This document shows positions 28,696 to 39,040 of a stretch of 64,000 bases of DNA, in pieces. Source of the DNA: Gammaproteobacteria bacterium. Its GTDB lineage: Bacteria; Pseudomonadota; Gammaproteobacteria; UBA4575. Every line of letters begins with the position of its first letter. Within the stretch, counting starts at the first letter, position 1. The DNA is taken from the NCBI GenBank assembly GCA_026713925.1, contig JAPONM010000032.1:1-64000 (forward strand). Reading direction: 5' to 3'. A program made the translations under genes and the position numbers. The notes beneath the pieces were generated by a model, which worked only from the letters and a program-made list of their open reading frames with translations, had not been told where the DNA came from and ran no database searches.

Positions 28696-29979
28696 CTATT
28701 CACGTATATTCCCACCCCCTAGCACAATAAACTTCTGGGTAGTCAATCCCTCCAAGCCCACAGGACCCCTGACATGCAGCTTGTCCGTACTGATTCCAAT
28801 CTCTGCTCCCAGACCATACTCGAAACCGTCAGCAAAACGTGTTGAGGCATTCACCATGACTGAACTCGAATCCACCATGCGCAGGAACTTTTGCGCAATT
28901 GCATCATTGTTCGTTACGATCGCATCCGTATGCTGGGAGCCATAGGCCTGTATATGCTCGACTGCCTGTGTGATGCCATCTACAATGCGGACAGACAACA
29001 CCGGTCCCAGGTATTCTTCAAACCAGTCCTGTTCATAAGCCCGGGCAATTCCAGGTAACTTGGAACAGGTTTCCTCACAACCGCGTATCTCCACCCCCTT
29101 GAGATCAAACCGTTGCCTGATCTCCGGTAATACTTTCCCTGCGATAGCCCGGTCCACCAGCAGAGTCTCCATGGCGTTGCAGACTCCAAAGCGCTGTGCC
29201 TTAGCATTGACGGCAATATCGATAGCCATCCTCGCATCCGCATCCTCATGAATGTAGACGTGGCATACGCCATCCAGATGCTTGATCAGTGGAATGCATG
29301 AATCCTGAATGATTCGTTCGATCAGACCTTTGCCGCCACGGGGAATTACCACATCGATATACTGACTGAACTGCAGCAACAGCCCAACGGCATCCCGATC
29401 GGGTGTATTGATAATCTGAACGATATCTCTGGAAAGGCCAGCCTGATCAAGGCCGGCATGAATGCACCTTGCGATTGCATGGTTGGAATGTAGTGCTTCA
29501 GACCCTCCACGCAGGATGGTCACATTGCCTGACTTGATACACAATGCTGCTGCATCAGCCGTGACATTGGGGCGCGACTCATAAATGATCAGAATCACAC
29601 CGATTGCAACACGCATCTTACCCACCCTGATTCCACTTGGCCGCGTTGCCATAGGTGTGGTCTGGCCAACTGGATCAGACAGCTTGGCAACCTGTTCAAC
29701 GCCTTCAGCCATCGCCTGGATGCGATTGTCATCAAGTTCCAGACGATCCAGCAAGGCAGCACTCAAACCACGTCTTTCACCTTCCTGGAGATCACGTTCA
29801 TTCTCTTCCTTAAGCATGTTGCTTGAGGAAACGATCTGTTCGGCAATATTTCTCAGAGCCTGATTTTTTGTGTCCGTATCCGCATAGCCAATCTCGCTTT
29901 TTGCGGATGCCGCTTGCCTGGCTACATCAGCAATGTAGCATTCCAATGACCCGTCCTGATCTTTCACAGTACTGCTCAC
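28696..29979 (-). CDS. proA: Glutamate-5-semialdehyde dehydrogenase (gamma-glutamyl phosphate reductase)
   Basis: ProA reduces gamma-glutamyl phosphate in proline synthesis. The 427-residue protein has the catalytic Cys in FGVCNAMETLLVDRA, the NADPH-binding IYESRPNVTADAAALCIKSG, and the conserved DAIVTNNDAIAQKFLRMVDS and GAEIGISTDKLHVRGPVGLE. The start is a GTG at 29979. The gene for the first step (proB) is not in the window; proA here sits between holA and nadD. Confidence 0.97.
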   Translation of the reverse strand: MSSTVKDQDGSLECYIADVARQAASAKSEIGYADTDTKNQALRNIAEQIVSSSNMLKEENERDLQEGERRGLSAALLDRLELDDNRIQAMAEGVEQVAKLSDPVGQTTPMATRPSGIRVGKMRVAIGVILIIYESRPNVTADAAALCIKSGNVTILRGGSEALHSNHAIARCIHAGLDQAGLSRDIVQIINTPDRDAVGLLLQFSQYIDVVIPRGGKGLIERIIQDSCIPLIKHLDGVCHVYIHEDADARMAIDIAVNAKAQRFGVCNAMETLLVDRAIAGKVLPEIRQRFDLKGVEIRGCEETCSKLPGIARAYEQDWFEEYLGPVLSVRIVDGITQAVEHIQAYGSQHTDAIVTNNDAIAQKFLRMVDSSSVMVNASTRFADGFEYGLGAEIGISTDKLHVRGPVGLEGLTTQKFIVLGGGNIRE

Positions 29980-30028
29980 GATGTCCAGAATATTGTGGAT
30001 TTTGCAGGGTATTTCAAGAGCACACGAC

Positions 30029-31033
30029 TCATCCTGCCATTTGTATGGCTAACCCCAATTGTAACAGTTCACGCCAAGGATTACCGTGAGCCTGACCCTT
30101 GATAATACGATCCACCCACGCACACTGCCTCAGCAAGCATGAAACTTCCTGATCGTGGTTCGCATCACGTACGCCAATATGCTTCTGATGAACAAGGCTA
30201 AGCTGGGCGAGCCTGTCTGAACGGCCTGCAACCCGGGCAGTAGCTGCTGCATCTTGACTGGCAATCATTGCCCTGGCCTGTTCTGCCATGACCCATAACA
30301 CCAGGGGAGGTTTGACGTTTTCCTTTTCTAGCCCGCGCAGGATACGTACGCACCGCATGTTCTCCTTGCTTCCCAGTGCATCCTTGAGCTCATTCAGGGA
30401 ATAGTGACTGCTATCCGTCAATACCCTGCTTACTGCTTCGAGAGTCAACTCATTGCTCTCGCTAACCAGTACAATTTTCTCAAGTTCCTGTACGGCAGCA
30501 AGCAAATTCCCTTCAACATGCAAGGCAATAAATGCAACAATTTCCCTGTTGGATGAAAAACCTTCGGCCTTCAGTTTCTGCCTAATCCAGTTTTCGGTTT
30601 CCCTGTAGCTCAAGGGCCAGACACGAACAACTATACCTGCCTTGTCCACCGCCTTTACCCAGGCAGAATTCATTGAATTTCGGTCCAGTCTGGGTGCTTG
30701 AATCAGCAAGGCAACGTCCGGGTGGAGGTCATGGACAAAGCGTACGAGCGCCTTCGAACCACTCACTCCTGGCTTACCAGTCGGAATACGCAAATCAATA
30801 AGCGTGCGCTCCCCAAACAGGGATAGATCGTGTTGTGCAGCATCCAGTTCAGCCCAGTCAAATCCGGTTTCAGCATAGAGGACTTTCCTTTCTGTAAAAC
30901 CGGACTTCGCCTGATGCTTGCGAAACATGTCCGCAGCCAGCATATGCTGATACGGCTCATCGCCAGTGACCAGGAAAACTGTACCCGTTGACCGGTCGAG
31001 ACATTTTCTCAATTGTGAAAATCGAACTTGCAT
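30029..31033 (-). CDS. holA: DNA polymerase III delta subunit HolA
   Basis: HolA is the clamp-loader subunit that opens the beta clamp. The protein from the ATG at 31033 starts MQVRFSQLRKCL and has 334 residues; an extension to 31078 is possible in frame but unlike the family. Recognisable segments are VFLVTGDEPYQHMLAADMFR, NLLAAVQELEKIVLVSE and SSHYSLNELKDALGSKE. It is normally next to lptE; here a gene on the other strand separates the two. Confidence 0.93.
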   Translation of the reverse strand: MQVRFSQLRKCLDRSTGTVFLVTGDEPYQHMLAADMFRKHQAKSGFTERKVLYAETGFDWAELDAAQHDLSLFGERTLIDLRIPTGKPGVSGSKALVRFVHDLHPDVALLIQAPRLDRNSMNSAWVKAVDKAGIVVRVWPLSYRETENWIRQKLKAEGFSSNREIVAFIALHVEGNLLAAVQELEKIVLVSESNELTLEAVSRVLTDSSHYSLNELKDALGSKENMRCVRILRGLEKENVKPPLVLWVMAEQARAMIASQDAAATARVAGRSDRLAQLSLVHQKHIGVRDANHDQEVSCLLRQCAWVDRIIKGQAHGNPWRELLQLGLAIQMAG

Positions 31034-31155
31034 ACAGGGAATATCAAAGAACCCATCAGAACCTTTGGCCTGATGCAAAACTTACATGAAAGCTCATAAA
31101 CAGTAAAATCTTCGTGCTAAGCTCTGCCTGTTTCAATACTACGGTTCAAAATGAG

Positions 31156-32034
31156 ATGAATATCGATCGTATCGGGGTGATTGGACTGGGTATCATGGGT
31201 AGGCCCGTTGCCATGAACCTGATCAGGGCTGGCTACAGCCTCGGACTCTATGCCCGTCAGGAAAAATCATTTCAGCCTTTTGAATTGCATGACATTAAAC
31301 GATTCGAGACTCCCGCTGAACTGGCTCGACACTGTCAAATGACAATTACTATTGTTTCCGACACTCCTGATGTCAAAGAGGTGGCTACCGGCAAGGATGG
31401 TGTAATGCACGGTGCTGCCAAAGGACACCTGGTCATTGACATGAGTACCATATCACCAGCGGAAACCCGACAATTGGCCAGACAACTCGATAGCAGACAA
31501 ATCGAAATGCTTGATGCCCCTGTATCCGGTGGAGAACAGGGTGCCATTGATGCAACGCTGTCTATCATGGTCGGAGGCAGGGAAGAAGTTTATTACCAGG
31601 CATTACCTGTCCTGCAGTGCCTGGGCAAAAACATCACGCACGTAGGCACACATGGTGCCGGACAGGTAGCCAAGGCCTGTAACCAGATTCTTGTCGCACA
31701 AACCATGTCAGCAGTGGCTGAAGCATTTTTACTGGCAAGATCATCCGGTGTAGACCCAAACAGAGTTCGCGAGGCGCTTCTGGGTGGATTTGCGTACAGC
31801 AGAATTCTTGAAGTCCATGGCAAACGTATGCTGGATGGAGCCTACGAGCCAGGTTTCAAGGCTAAGCTTCACCACAAGGATATAGACATTGCTTTGTCGA
31901 ACGCACAGGAAAACGGCATATCCATGCCGGGAACCGCTCTGGTCGCTGGATACTTGGAAAAAATTGTCAAATCAGGTGAAGGTGACCTGGATTCAGCCGC
32001 GATTGCAAAAATAATCCTGGGTGAAACTGGATAA
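31156..32034 (+). CDS. Beta-hydroxyacid dehydrogenase (2-hydroxy-3-oxopropionate reductase-like)
   Basis: The NAD-binding motif is IGVIGLGIMGRPVAMNLIRA, the substrate loop is DAPVSGGEQGAIDATLSIMV and the catalytic Lys is in HGAGQVAKACNQILVAQ. These place it with tartronate semialdehyde reductases (GarR/GlxR) and 3-hydroxyisobutyrate dehydrogenases; the GGEQGAIDATLSIMVGG pattern favours GarR/GlxR. The start is the ATG at 31156; 14 codons upstream are open. No glycerate or glyoxylate genes lie beside it. It is the only plus-strand gene between 18672 and 42100. Confidence 0.88.
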   Translation: MNIDRIGVIGLGIMGRPVAMNLIRAGYSLGLYARQEKSFQPFELHDIKRFETPAELARHCQMTITIVSDTPDVKEVATGKDGVMHGAAKGHLVIDMSTISPAETRQLARQLDSRQIEMLDAPVSGGEQGAIDATLSIMVGGREEVYYQALPVLQCLGKNITHVGTHGAGQVAKACNQILVAQTMSAVAEAFLLARSSGVDPNRVREALLGGFAYSRILEVHGKRMLDGAYEPGFKAKLHHKDIDIALSNAQENGISMPGTALVAGYLEKIVKSGEGDLDSAAIAKIILGETG

Positions 32035-32055
32035 GCAGATTCGCAGGCTCAGCCA

Positions 32056-32565
32056 CTAGTCCTGAAGAGGTATGGCGCGCAAACGATAAACAATCAGCTT
32101 GGCAGCATCCTTGCGCATTTCGTCTAGCAGTTGCTGCTCTTCCTCAGCAGAACCCAGTACATCCCGCTTGTCAAATACGAAAACCCGGTTAAGACTGATG
32201 CTTTGCTCAGTGAGTGAATAGTCTGTGTCCGTACGTTTAACATCAAATGCTATATTCAGCACCAGATCAAACTCTCGCGCTTTACCGTCACGATCCAGCG
32301 TAAGCACCTCTTTTCCCGTAATTTCAGACAGAATTTCCAGTTGTACTACAGCCTGTTCCGGCTCCACTACATCAATCCGGTTTGATTTGAGATACTCCCT
32401 GGTAAAATGTGCCAGTGCGTGACTCGAACCCGTATTGTGCACAGAAACGGTTTTCAGGCCGCTGGAACTTTCCCCGTCACCGCTGCCAGCCAGACGAAAT
32501 CCGCAGCCAGGCAACATGGCTGACAGGATCAGCATAAGCAAGATAAATTCTCGATAGCTACGCAT
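32056..32565 (-). CDS. lptE: LPS-assembly lipoprotein LptE
   Basis: LptE is the outer-membrane partner of LptD in lipopolysaccharide insertion. The signal peptide MRSYREFILLMLILSAMLPG ends in a lipobox with LPGC followed by GFRLAGSG, the usual LptE N-terminus. The C-terminal part has SLNRVFVFDKRDVLGSAEEE, EMRKDAAKLIVYRLRAI. The gene starts just after the leuS stop. It supports an LPS-bearing outer membrane. Confidence 0.93.
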   Translation of the reverse strand: MRSYREFILLMLILSAMLPGCGFRLAGSGDGESSSGLKTVSVHNTGSSHALAHFTREYLKSNRIDVVEPEQAVVQLEILSEITGKEVLTLDRDGKAREFDLVLNIAFDVKRTDTDYSLTEQSISLNRVFVFDKRDVLGSAEEEQQLLDEMRKDAAKLIVYRLRAIPLQD

Positions 32566-32569
32566 GGGA

Positions 32570-35029
32570 CTAGTTTACAACAATATTGACAACTCGACCC
32601 GGCACTACTATCACTTTTACAATTTTCCGATTCTCAATAAATCGTACGACATTTTCATTATGCTGGGCGATATGCTCAATACCATCACTTCCCATACCTG
32701 TGGGAACTTGAATGGTCGCCCGCTTTTTCCCATTGACCTGCACCACCATTTCAACCATGTCTTTTATCAAAGCCCTTGCATCGACATCTGGCCAGGCTGC
32801 AGAATTGACCGGCACCTCATGTCCGAGTCTTTGCCACAGTATATGGCACACATGAGGCAGAATGGGCGCAAGCATCAGCACAACCGCCTCCAGTGCTTCC
32901 TGACAGACCGCACGCCCGGGTGGTGATGGGTCATCAAAACCTATCACCTCGTTCACCAGCTCCATGTTTGCAGCAATAGCCGTATTGAATGCATAGCGCC
33001 TGCCCACGCCATCTGTGACCTTTTGTATCGTCTCATGAATCTTTCGACGCAGACTGGCCTGATCCCCATTCAGGCATTCAAACAATTTCCCGTCGCTACA
33101 TGTCACACCCTGCTCAGCATGACTTTTGGTCAGGCGCCACAGTTTATTGATGAACCGGTATGAGCCTTCTACCGCAGAATCAGACCACTCCAGATTGTGC
33201 GCAGGGGGGGCTGCAAACATCACGAAAAGCCGGACAGTATCTGCGCCGTACTTGTCAATCAGGTTTTGTGGATCCACAGTATTGCCTTTTGATTTGGACA
33301 TTTTTGTACCATCTTTCAACACCATGCCCTGCGTCAACAAATTTATGAAAGGCTCATCATTTGCACATAAGCCTGCATCACGCATCAGCTTGTTGAAAAA
33401 CCTTGCATACAATAGATGCAATACCGCATGTTCAATGCCACCGACATACTGGTCAACCGGCATCCAGTACCGAACCCGATCATCCAGCATGGAGGCATCG
33501 TTGTCTGCACAACAGTAGCGTGCAAAATACCAGCTAGACTCGAAAAAAGTGTCAAACGTATCCGTTTCCCGAGTGGCCGCACCGTGGCATTCCGGGCACT
33601 TGACTTCATAAAATCCTGGCAATGATTTGAGCGGCAATACAGCATTTTCAAAATCAACATCCTCAGGCAGGCATACAGGTAAATCCTGCTCAGGAACAGG
33701 CACGACCCCGCAACGGTCACAATTTATAATGGGAATCGGACAACCCCAGTAACGTTGCCGGGAAATGCCCCAATCCCGCAATCGGTAATTGACTTGCCGC
33801 TGCCCCTTGTTACGATGCTCAAGCTCATCCGCGATGGCATCGAAGGCTCGATCCGAACTCATGCCATCAAACTGGCCAGAGTTTTGCAGCCATCCTCTTT
33901 CAAGAAATGCGCCCTGCGAAATATCCACACACACACTACCCTGTTCAGGAAACACCACCGGCTTGATGGGCAATCCGAATTTTTCTGCGAATTCCCAGTC
34001 ACGCTGATCATGCGCAGGCACCGACATCACTGCACCCGACCCATATTCAATCAGCACAAAGTTCGCAACCCAGATAGGAATCTTCTCCTGAGTAAGCGGG
34101 TGGGTTGCATACAGACCTGTGTCAATTCCCCTTTTTTCCAATGTACTTATTTCAGCTTCTGAAACCCTTGTTTTCGCACATTCCTGTAAAAAAACAGCGA
34201 TTTCTGCAGAGCTTTTTGATGCATGTACTGCCAAGTCATGCTCCGGGGCTACCGCAATATATGTCACACCGAATAACGTATCGGGTCGGGTTGTAAACAC
34301 ATTGAGTGCCTGCTGGCTGTCTACATCAAAAATGACTTCAACACCTTCGGAACGACCGATCCAGTTGGCCTGCATGGTTTTGACCTGCTCCGGCCAGCCA
34401 TCAAGCTGTCCCAGGTCCTTCAGGAGCTCTTCGGCATAGGCTGTAATTTTCAGAAACCACTGGGTGACCTCTTTACGTTCGATGCGGGCGCCAGATCTCC
34501 ACCCATGACCCTCGATAACCTGCTCATTGGCTAACACTGTCTGGTCCACAGGGTCCCAGTTGACCATGGCTTTTTTCCTGTAGACAAGGCCTTTTTCATA
34601 CAGCTTGGTAAAGAACCACTGTTCCCAGCGGTAGTATTCCGGATCACAGGTAGCAAGTTCACGGCTCCAGTCGTAGGCAAAGCCCAGCCGTTTGAGCTGT
34701 GCCCGCATATAATCGATATTTCCGTACGTCCACTTAGCTGGCGGGACCCTGTTCCTGATTGCGGCATTTTCCGCAGGTAACCCGAATGCATCCCAGCCCA
34801 TGGGCTGCATGACATTTTTTCCCCGCATGCGCTGGTACCGGCTGATAACATCGCCAATGGTGTAATTGCGAACATGGCCCATATGCAAGTGTCCGCTTGG
34901 ATAGGGAAACATGGACAAACAGTAAAATTTTTCCTGCTTTTCGTCTTCGACTGTTTCAAACGTTCGCTGCTGTTCCCATTCCTGCTGAACAAGAGGCTCC
35001 AGTTTGTGTGGGTTATAGCTGTCTTGCAT
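32570..35029 (-). CDS. leuS: Leucyl-tRNA synthetase
   Basis: The class I signatures are [17 protein letters not shown] (HIGH motif as HMGH) and [18 protein letters not shown] (KMSKS). The editing domain is present ([20 protein letters not shown]), as is the zinc-region [12 protein letters not shown] with VKCPECHG. The protein has 819 residues, about 40 fewer than in E. coli but complete at both ends. It leads the leuS-lptE group. Confidence 0.98.
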   Translation of the reverse strand: MQDSYNPHKLEPLVQQEWEQQRTFETVEDEKQEKFYCLSMFPYPSGHLHMGHVRNYTIGDVISRYQRMRGKNVMQPMGWDAFGLPAENAAIRNRVPPAKWTYGNIDYMRAQLKRLGFAYDWSRELATCDPEYYRWEQWFFTKLYEKGLVYRKKAMVNWDPVDQTVLANEQVIEGHGWRSGARIERKEVTQWFLKITAYAEELLKDLGQLDGWPEQVKTMQANWIGRSEGVEVIFDVDSQQALNVFTTRPDTLFGVTYIAVAPEHDLAVHASKSSAEIAVFLQECAKTRVSEAEISTLEKRGIDTGLYATHPLTQEKIPIWVANFVLIEYGSGAVMSVPAHDQRDWEFAEKFGLPIKPVVFPEQGSVCVDISQGAFLERGWLQNSGQFDGMSSDRAFDAIADELEHRNKGQRQVNYRLRDWGISRQRYWGCPIPIINCDRCGVVPVPEQDLPVCLPEDVDFENAVLPLKSLPGFYEVKCPECHGAATRETDTFDTFFESSWYFARYCCADNDASMLDDRVRYWMPVDQYVGGIEHAVLHLLYARFFNKLMRDAGLCANDEPFINLLTQGMVLKDGTKMSKSKGNTVDPQNLIDKYGADTVRLFVMFAAPPAHNLEWSDSAVEGSYRFINKLWRLTKSHAEQGVTCSDGKLFECLNGDQASLRRKIHETIQKVTDGVGRRYAFNTAIAANMELVNEVIGFDDPSPPGRAVCQEALEAVVLMLAPILPHVCHILWQRLGHEVPVNSAAWPDVDARALIKDMVEMVVQVNGKKRATIQVPTGMGSDGIEHIAQHNENVVRFIENRKIVKVIVVPGRVVNIVVN

Positions 35030-35065
35030 GGAATCCTGACGTTATCCGAGGTTTAAAAGCATGCG

Positions 35066-35095
35066 AGCATACCAGCGATAAATGCCTGGTCACAA
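35066..35095 (-). promoter_or_regulatory. Putative leuS promoter
   Basis: On the minus strand TTGTGA (35095-35090) and TATGCT (35071-35066) are 18 bases apart, with transcription expected near 35059 and the leuS ATG at 35029. The match to consensus is moderate and I have no other evidence. Confidence 0.3.
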
Positions 35096-35159
35096 TATGA
35101 AATGCTTTCCTGGAAACTCTCATCTGCCCGCACAACCGGAAGGCAGAATCCTGTACCTG

Positions 35160-36587
35160 TCAGCGGCCATATGCATCCTCAAAACGTACGATGTCATCCT
35201 CGCCCAAATAACTTCCGGACTGCACTTCAATGAGTTCCAGCAGGTCCGTACCAGGGTTTTCCAGACGGTGTCGGGTACCGGCAGGGATATAGGTGGACTC
35301 ATTTTCCCCTAACAGGAACTCTTTTTCTCCACAGGTTACCTTTGCAGTACCTTTTACAACTACCCAGTGCTCTGCACGATGACGGTGCATCTGCAATGAA
35401 AGGGCCTGACCAGGATTGACAGTAATACGCTTGACCTGAAACCGGTCTTCTGCGTCTATGGATTCGTAGGTACCCCAGGGACGGTAGACTCTGGGATGAA
35501 TCTCCACTTCACCTCGCCCGGCCTGCTGAAGCCTGACCACAATATCCCTGACTTCCTGTACCCGATCACGAGGGACCACAAGGATCGCATCCGCGGTCTC
35601 GACCACCACCTGATCCCTGATCCCGACCGCCGTTACCAGCCGATGGTTGGAATGGATATAGCATCCTTCACAATCAGTTGCAATGACGTCCCCGGATGTC
35701 GCATTGCCGTTGCGGTCCCGTTGAGACGATTCCCATAATGCATGCCAGGATCCGATATCGTTCCAGCCACTATTCAACGGGACGACAGCAGCCTTGTCGG
35801 TCTTCTCCATGACTGCATAGTCAACAGAAATTTCAGGAGCTTTTGAAAATGCCTGTTTATCCAAACGGATAAAATCCAAATCCTGTTTGCGGCCTGCATG
35901 CGCCTGGCGGCATGCTTCACAGATATCCGGTTGCAATCGCTTGAGTTCATCCAGATACCTCTTGGCTGAGAACAGGAACATCCCGCTGTTCCAGAGATAA
36001 TTACCGCTTTCCAGGTAGGCACGGGCAGTTTCGAAATCCGGTTTTTCTACAAACTTGTCAACGTCGTACGCTACACCTGCTGCGGATTGCAAGGAAACTG
36101 CCTTGCTGAATTCAATGTACCCGAATCCGGTTTCAACACGATCGGGCACAACACCAAAAGTCACCAGTCTGTCGGCGGCAACCTGTTCGGCAACGGATAC
36201 TGCCAGTTGAAACTGAGGCAAATCCTTCACCAAGTGATCGGCAGGAACTACCAGCAAGTGCGCATCAGCATCCTGGTCCAGCGCATGCATAGCGGCTATG
36301 GCAATGGCAGGTGCCGTATTCCGTCCCACTGGCTCCAGGATAATTGCCGAATGTTCCAGTCCAGACCAGCGTAACTGCTCTGCCGCCATAAACCGATGTT
36401 CATCGTTGCAAATCACCAAAATCCCTCTTGGATGATCCAGGCACTGAACGCGTTCTACTGTGGCCTGAAACAGGCTTTTATCTCCCCTTAGCGGAATAAA
36501 CTGCTTGGGATAAAGCTTTCTGGACAGCGGCCACAGGCGCGTACCGGAACCACCGGACAATACTACTGGTATGAGGGGAGGCGTCAT
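35160..36587 (-). CDS. manC: Mannose-1-phosphate guanylyltransferase / mannose-6-phosphate isomerase
   Basis: This bifunctional enzyme supplies GDP-mannose for surface polysaccharides. The pyrophosphorylase signature is VVLSGGSGTRLWPLSRKLYP plus KQFIPLRGD; the central domain contains TFGVVPDRVETGFGYIEFSK and FVEKPDFETARAYLESGNYL. The C-terminal cupin isomerase domain has RPWGTYESIDAEDRFQVKRI and LSLQMHRHRAEHWVVVKGTA with metal-binding histidines. Length is 475. It starts two bases from the lnt stop, so it is probably the last gene of that cluster; no phosphomannomutase or glycosyltransferase is adjacent. Confidence 0.95.
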   Translation of the reverse strand: MTPPLIPVVLSGGSGTRLWPLSRKLYPKQFIPLRGDKSLFQATVERVQCLDHPRGILVICNDEHRFMAAEQLRWSGLEHSAIILEPVGRNTAPAIAIAAMHALDQDADAHLLVVPADHLVKDLPQFQLAVSVAEQVAADRLVTFGVVPDRVETGFGYIEFSKAVSLQSAAGVAYDVDKFVEKPDFETARAYLESGNYLWNSGMFLFSAKRYLDELKRLQPDICEACRQAHAGRKQDLDFIRLDKQAFSKAPEISVDYAVMEKTDKAAVVPLNSGWNDIGSWHALWESSQRDRNGNATSGDVIATDCEGCYIHSNHRLVTAVGIRDQVVVETADAILVVPRDRVQEVRDIVVRLQQAGRGEVEIHPRVYRPWGTYESIDAEDRFQVKRITVNPGQALSLQMHRHRAEHWVVVKGTAKVTCGEKEFLLGENESTYIPAGTRHRLENPGTDLLELIEVQSGSYLGEDDIVRFEDAYGR

Positions 36588-36589
36588 GA

Positions 36590-38128
36590 TTATCTAAATC
36601 CGGGATCTGACTGATTCAAGAGTGGGGCTTTGGATCGCATCCTGCGCCATCGATACAAACAGATTATAAGGAAAATACCGGAAAGGGTAGTAATTATTGT
36701 CCAGTTTCCCCAACGTGAATACGGCGTTAGACCTGTGTGCGGCTGGATATTTGCCCTGATTATGTCTTCCTGGAACTGTGCAGAACGTTCCACGACAGTA
36801 CCATGGGGATCGACAATGGCCGAGATTCCTGTGCTGGTTGCACGCAACAGATACCGTCCCAATTCGACAGCCCTGGAACGTGCAATCTCCAGATGCTGGT
36901 GCGGTGCAAATGAATCACCAAACCAGGCATCGTTACTGACATTGAAGAGAAACTTTGCCTCGGGCATGGCCTCAATCATTTCGTTACCGTACGCCACTTC
37001 ATAACAGATGGATGCGCCCGCGAAATAACCTTTCAGCTTGACCAGAGGCCGTCCGCTACCACTAGAAATATCGGACATCGGAAGCTCAATCTGGCGTGTC
37101 AGAAACGGTACGATGTTGCGAAATGGAATATATTCCCCGAACGGAACAAGATGACGCTTGGTATAGACAGTTTTCTCCTCACCAATAGTCATCACCGAGT
37201 TGTATATCTCCTTGCTGTCCTGATCATAGGTAAACAACCCCACCAGGAAGTCGACATTTTCCGCCAATGCAATTTCTTCCAACTCCAGTATGAATGAGTC
37301 TTTGACCTCAAAATAATAGGTGGGGATGGCAGATTCCGGCCAGATGATGATATCTGCATCCAGATGCGCTTCGCTGAGCTGAAGGTATCTTCGAAAAATA
37401 TGCGGATGCTGCGCACGATCCCATTTCATTTCCTGAGAGATGTTCCCCTGGATCAGGACGACACTGAGAGGATTATTGTCCGGGCTCGTCCAGGCGACCT
37501 GATTGCCGACCAGCAGCGCAGATGCGACCAGTACCAGCGATATACCGGCAGCGATTCTTTGCCTTGCCATTCCGAAAATCAGCACCGTGGCAAGGCAACC
37601 CAGGAGTACTGCAACCCAGGTCGCTCCGTAACTGCCCAAAACAGGGAGAACCCCCTGTAGCGGACTGGAATGATGGGCATGCCCCATTAGCAGCCATGGA
37701 AATCCTGTAAAAATCCAGCCCCGAACCCATTCAAACAGCGTCCAGAGTACGGAAAATGCAAGTATGCTGGAAATGCTAAACGAACTGTTACGGCACACCC
37801 TTGAAAACAGGAATGCAGAAAAGGCCGGAAACAGCGCAAGTACTATCACCAACAACGCTACAAGGAATACACTCAGCCAGACGGGCGCATGGCCGAACTC
37901 GTGGATACTGTTGAATGTCCAGGACACACCTAGCCCAAAAAACACCAGCCCGAAAACAAGCCCAATCAAAAATGCGTTTCCGGAAGTGCGGCCGATGAGA
38001 GTCATGTATAAAACAGCCGGGCAAACAAGTGTCAGCCACCACCAGGAGAGCGGTGCGAAACCGCAAACCAGTACTGCCCCGCTCACCGCTGCAATCAGGA
38101 CTGCAACATAATTGGGAACAAAAGACAT
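36590..38128 (-). CDS. lnt: Apolipoprotein N-acyltransferase Lnt
   Basis: Lnt adds the third acyl chain to lipoproteins in the inner membrane, needed for Pal and LptE in this window. Six hydrophobic spans precede the nitrilase-like domain; the catalytic residues are Glu in IIWPESAIPTYYFE, Lys in YTKRHLVPFGEYIPFR and Cys in AGASICYEVAYGNEM. A last span is near 485. Length is 512 residues. It follows corC in the standard ybeZ-ybeY-corC-lnt order. Confidence 0.96.
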   Translation of the reverse strand: MSFVPNYVAVLIAAVSGAVLVCGFAPLSWWWLTLVCPAVLYMTLIGRTSGNAFLIGLVFGLVFFGLGVSWTFNSIHEFGHAPVWLSVFLVALLVIVLALFPAFSAFLFSRVCRNSSFSISSILAFSVLWTLFEWVRGWIFTGFPWLLMGHAHHSSPLQGVLPVLGSYGATWVAVLLGCLATVLIFGMARQRIAAGISLVLVASALLVGNQVAWTSPDNNPLSVVLIQGNISQEMKWDRAQHPHIFRRYLQLSEAHLDADIIIWPESAIPTYYFEVKDSFILELEEIALAENVDFLVGLFTYDQDSKEIYNSVMTIGEEKTVYTKRHLVPFGEYIPFRNIVPFLTRQIELPMSDISSGSGRPLVKLKGYFAGASICYEVAYGNEMIEAMPEAKFLFNVSNDAWFGDSFAPHQHLEIARSRAVELGRYLLRATSTGISAIVDPHGTVVERSAQFQEDIIRANIQPHTGLTPYSRWGNWTIITTLSGIFLIICLYRWRRMRSKAPLLNQSDPGFR

Positions 38129-38185
38129 GTGTCTGCGAAAAGCGTGTTGCCAGGTCTGCGGACGGATGGATAGGTGCTGCCCTGA

Positions 38186-39034
38186 CTACGAATGATCAGG
38201 GCTGCTGGAAACATTCAGCAAATGAAGTCTTCGCCGGTCAGAACGTAACACCTCCACAGTGAAGCGATCAAATTCAATGCTCTCGCCTTTTTTGGGCAGA
38301 TGTCCAAACTTGCTGAGAACCAGCCCTCCGAAAGTTTCGAAGTCCGCATCACTGTACCGAGTGGAAAAAAAATCATTGAATTCCTCGATCGGAGTCAAGG
38401 CCTTCACTCCGTAGTGTCCTTCAGAATGCTCGAATATGTACTGGTCTTCTGTTGCATCATGTTCATCCGTAATATCTCCAACGATCTGTTCCAGAACATC
38501 CTCGATCGTCACCAGCCCTGATACACCACTGTATTCATCCACGACTATTGCCATGTGGTTACGGCTATCCTTGAACTCATTCAACAGGGTATTGACCCGT
38601 TTGGATTCTGGAACCACAACAGCAGGGCGCAGCACGTCTTCCAGGCTGAAATGCCCTTGCTTACTGTCCATGAAATAGCGTAGCAAATCCTTGGCGAGCA
38701 AAATACCCAGCACTTCATCCTTACTATCTCCCACGACCGGGAATCTGGAATGTGCGGAGTCTATTATCACGGGCAGCATGTCCTGCAAATTTCCGCCCCT
38801 GCGGAACACGATCATCTGCGAACGTGGGATCATGATATTTTTCACCTGGATTTCCGATACCTGGATGGCACCTTTAATCATTTCCAGTATGTCGCTTTTG
38901 ATCACGCCATTGGCTTCGGCCCGGTGCAGCAGTTGAATGATCTCTGCACGGTCTTCAGGGATCCTGTCAAAAAACATCTTGAAAAAGGCAGGCATGCGAA
39001 GCCACTGCGTAGTTGTATCACGTGTTTTTGACAT
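38186..39034 (-). CDS. corC: CorC/HlyC family CBS-domain protein
   Basis: The 282-residue cytoplasmic protein has two CBS domains (VKNIMIPRSQMIVFRRGGNL, VDEYSGVSGLVTIEDVLEQI) and a CorC_HlyC C-terminal domain ending SKFGHLPKKGESIEFDRFTV. It lacks the membrane DUF21 domain, as in E. coli CorC, which is linked to magnesium and cobalt efflux. The position between ybeY and lnt supports the assignment. Confidence 0.94.
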   Translation of the reverse strand: MSKTRDTTTQWLRMPAFFKMFFDRIPEDRAEIIQLLHRAEANGVIKSDILEMIKGAIQVSEIQVKNIMIPRSQMIVFRRGGNLQDMLPVIIDSAHSRFPVVGDSKDEVLGILLAKDLLRYFMDSKQGHFSLEDVLRPAVVVPESKRVNTLLNEFKDSRNHMAIVVDEYSGVSGLVTIEDVLEQIVGDITDEHDATEDQYIFEHSEGHYGVKALTPIEEFNDFFSTRYSDADFETFGGLVLSKFGHLPKKGESIEFDRFTVEVLRSDRRRLHLLNVSSSPDHS

Positions 39035-39040
39035 TATGGC

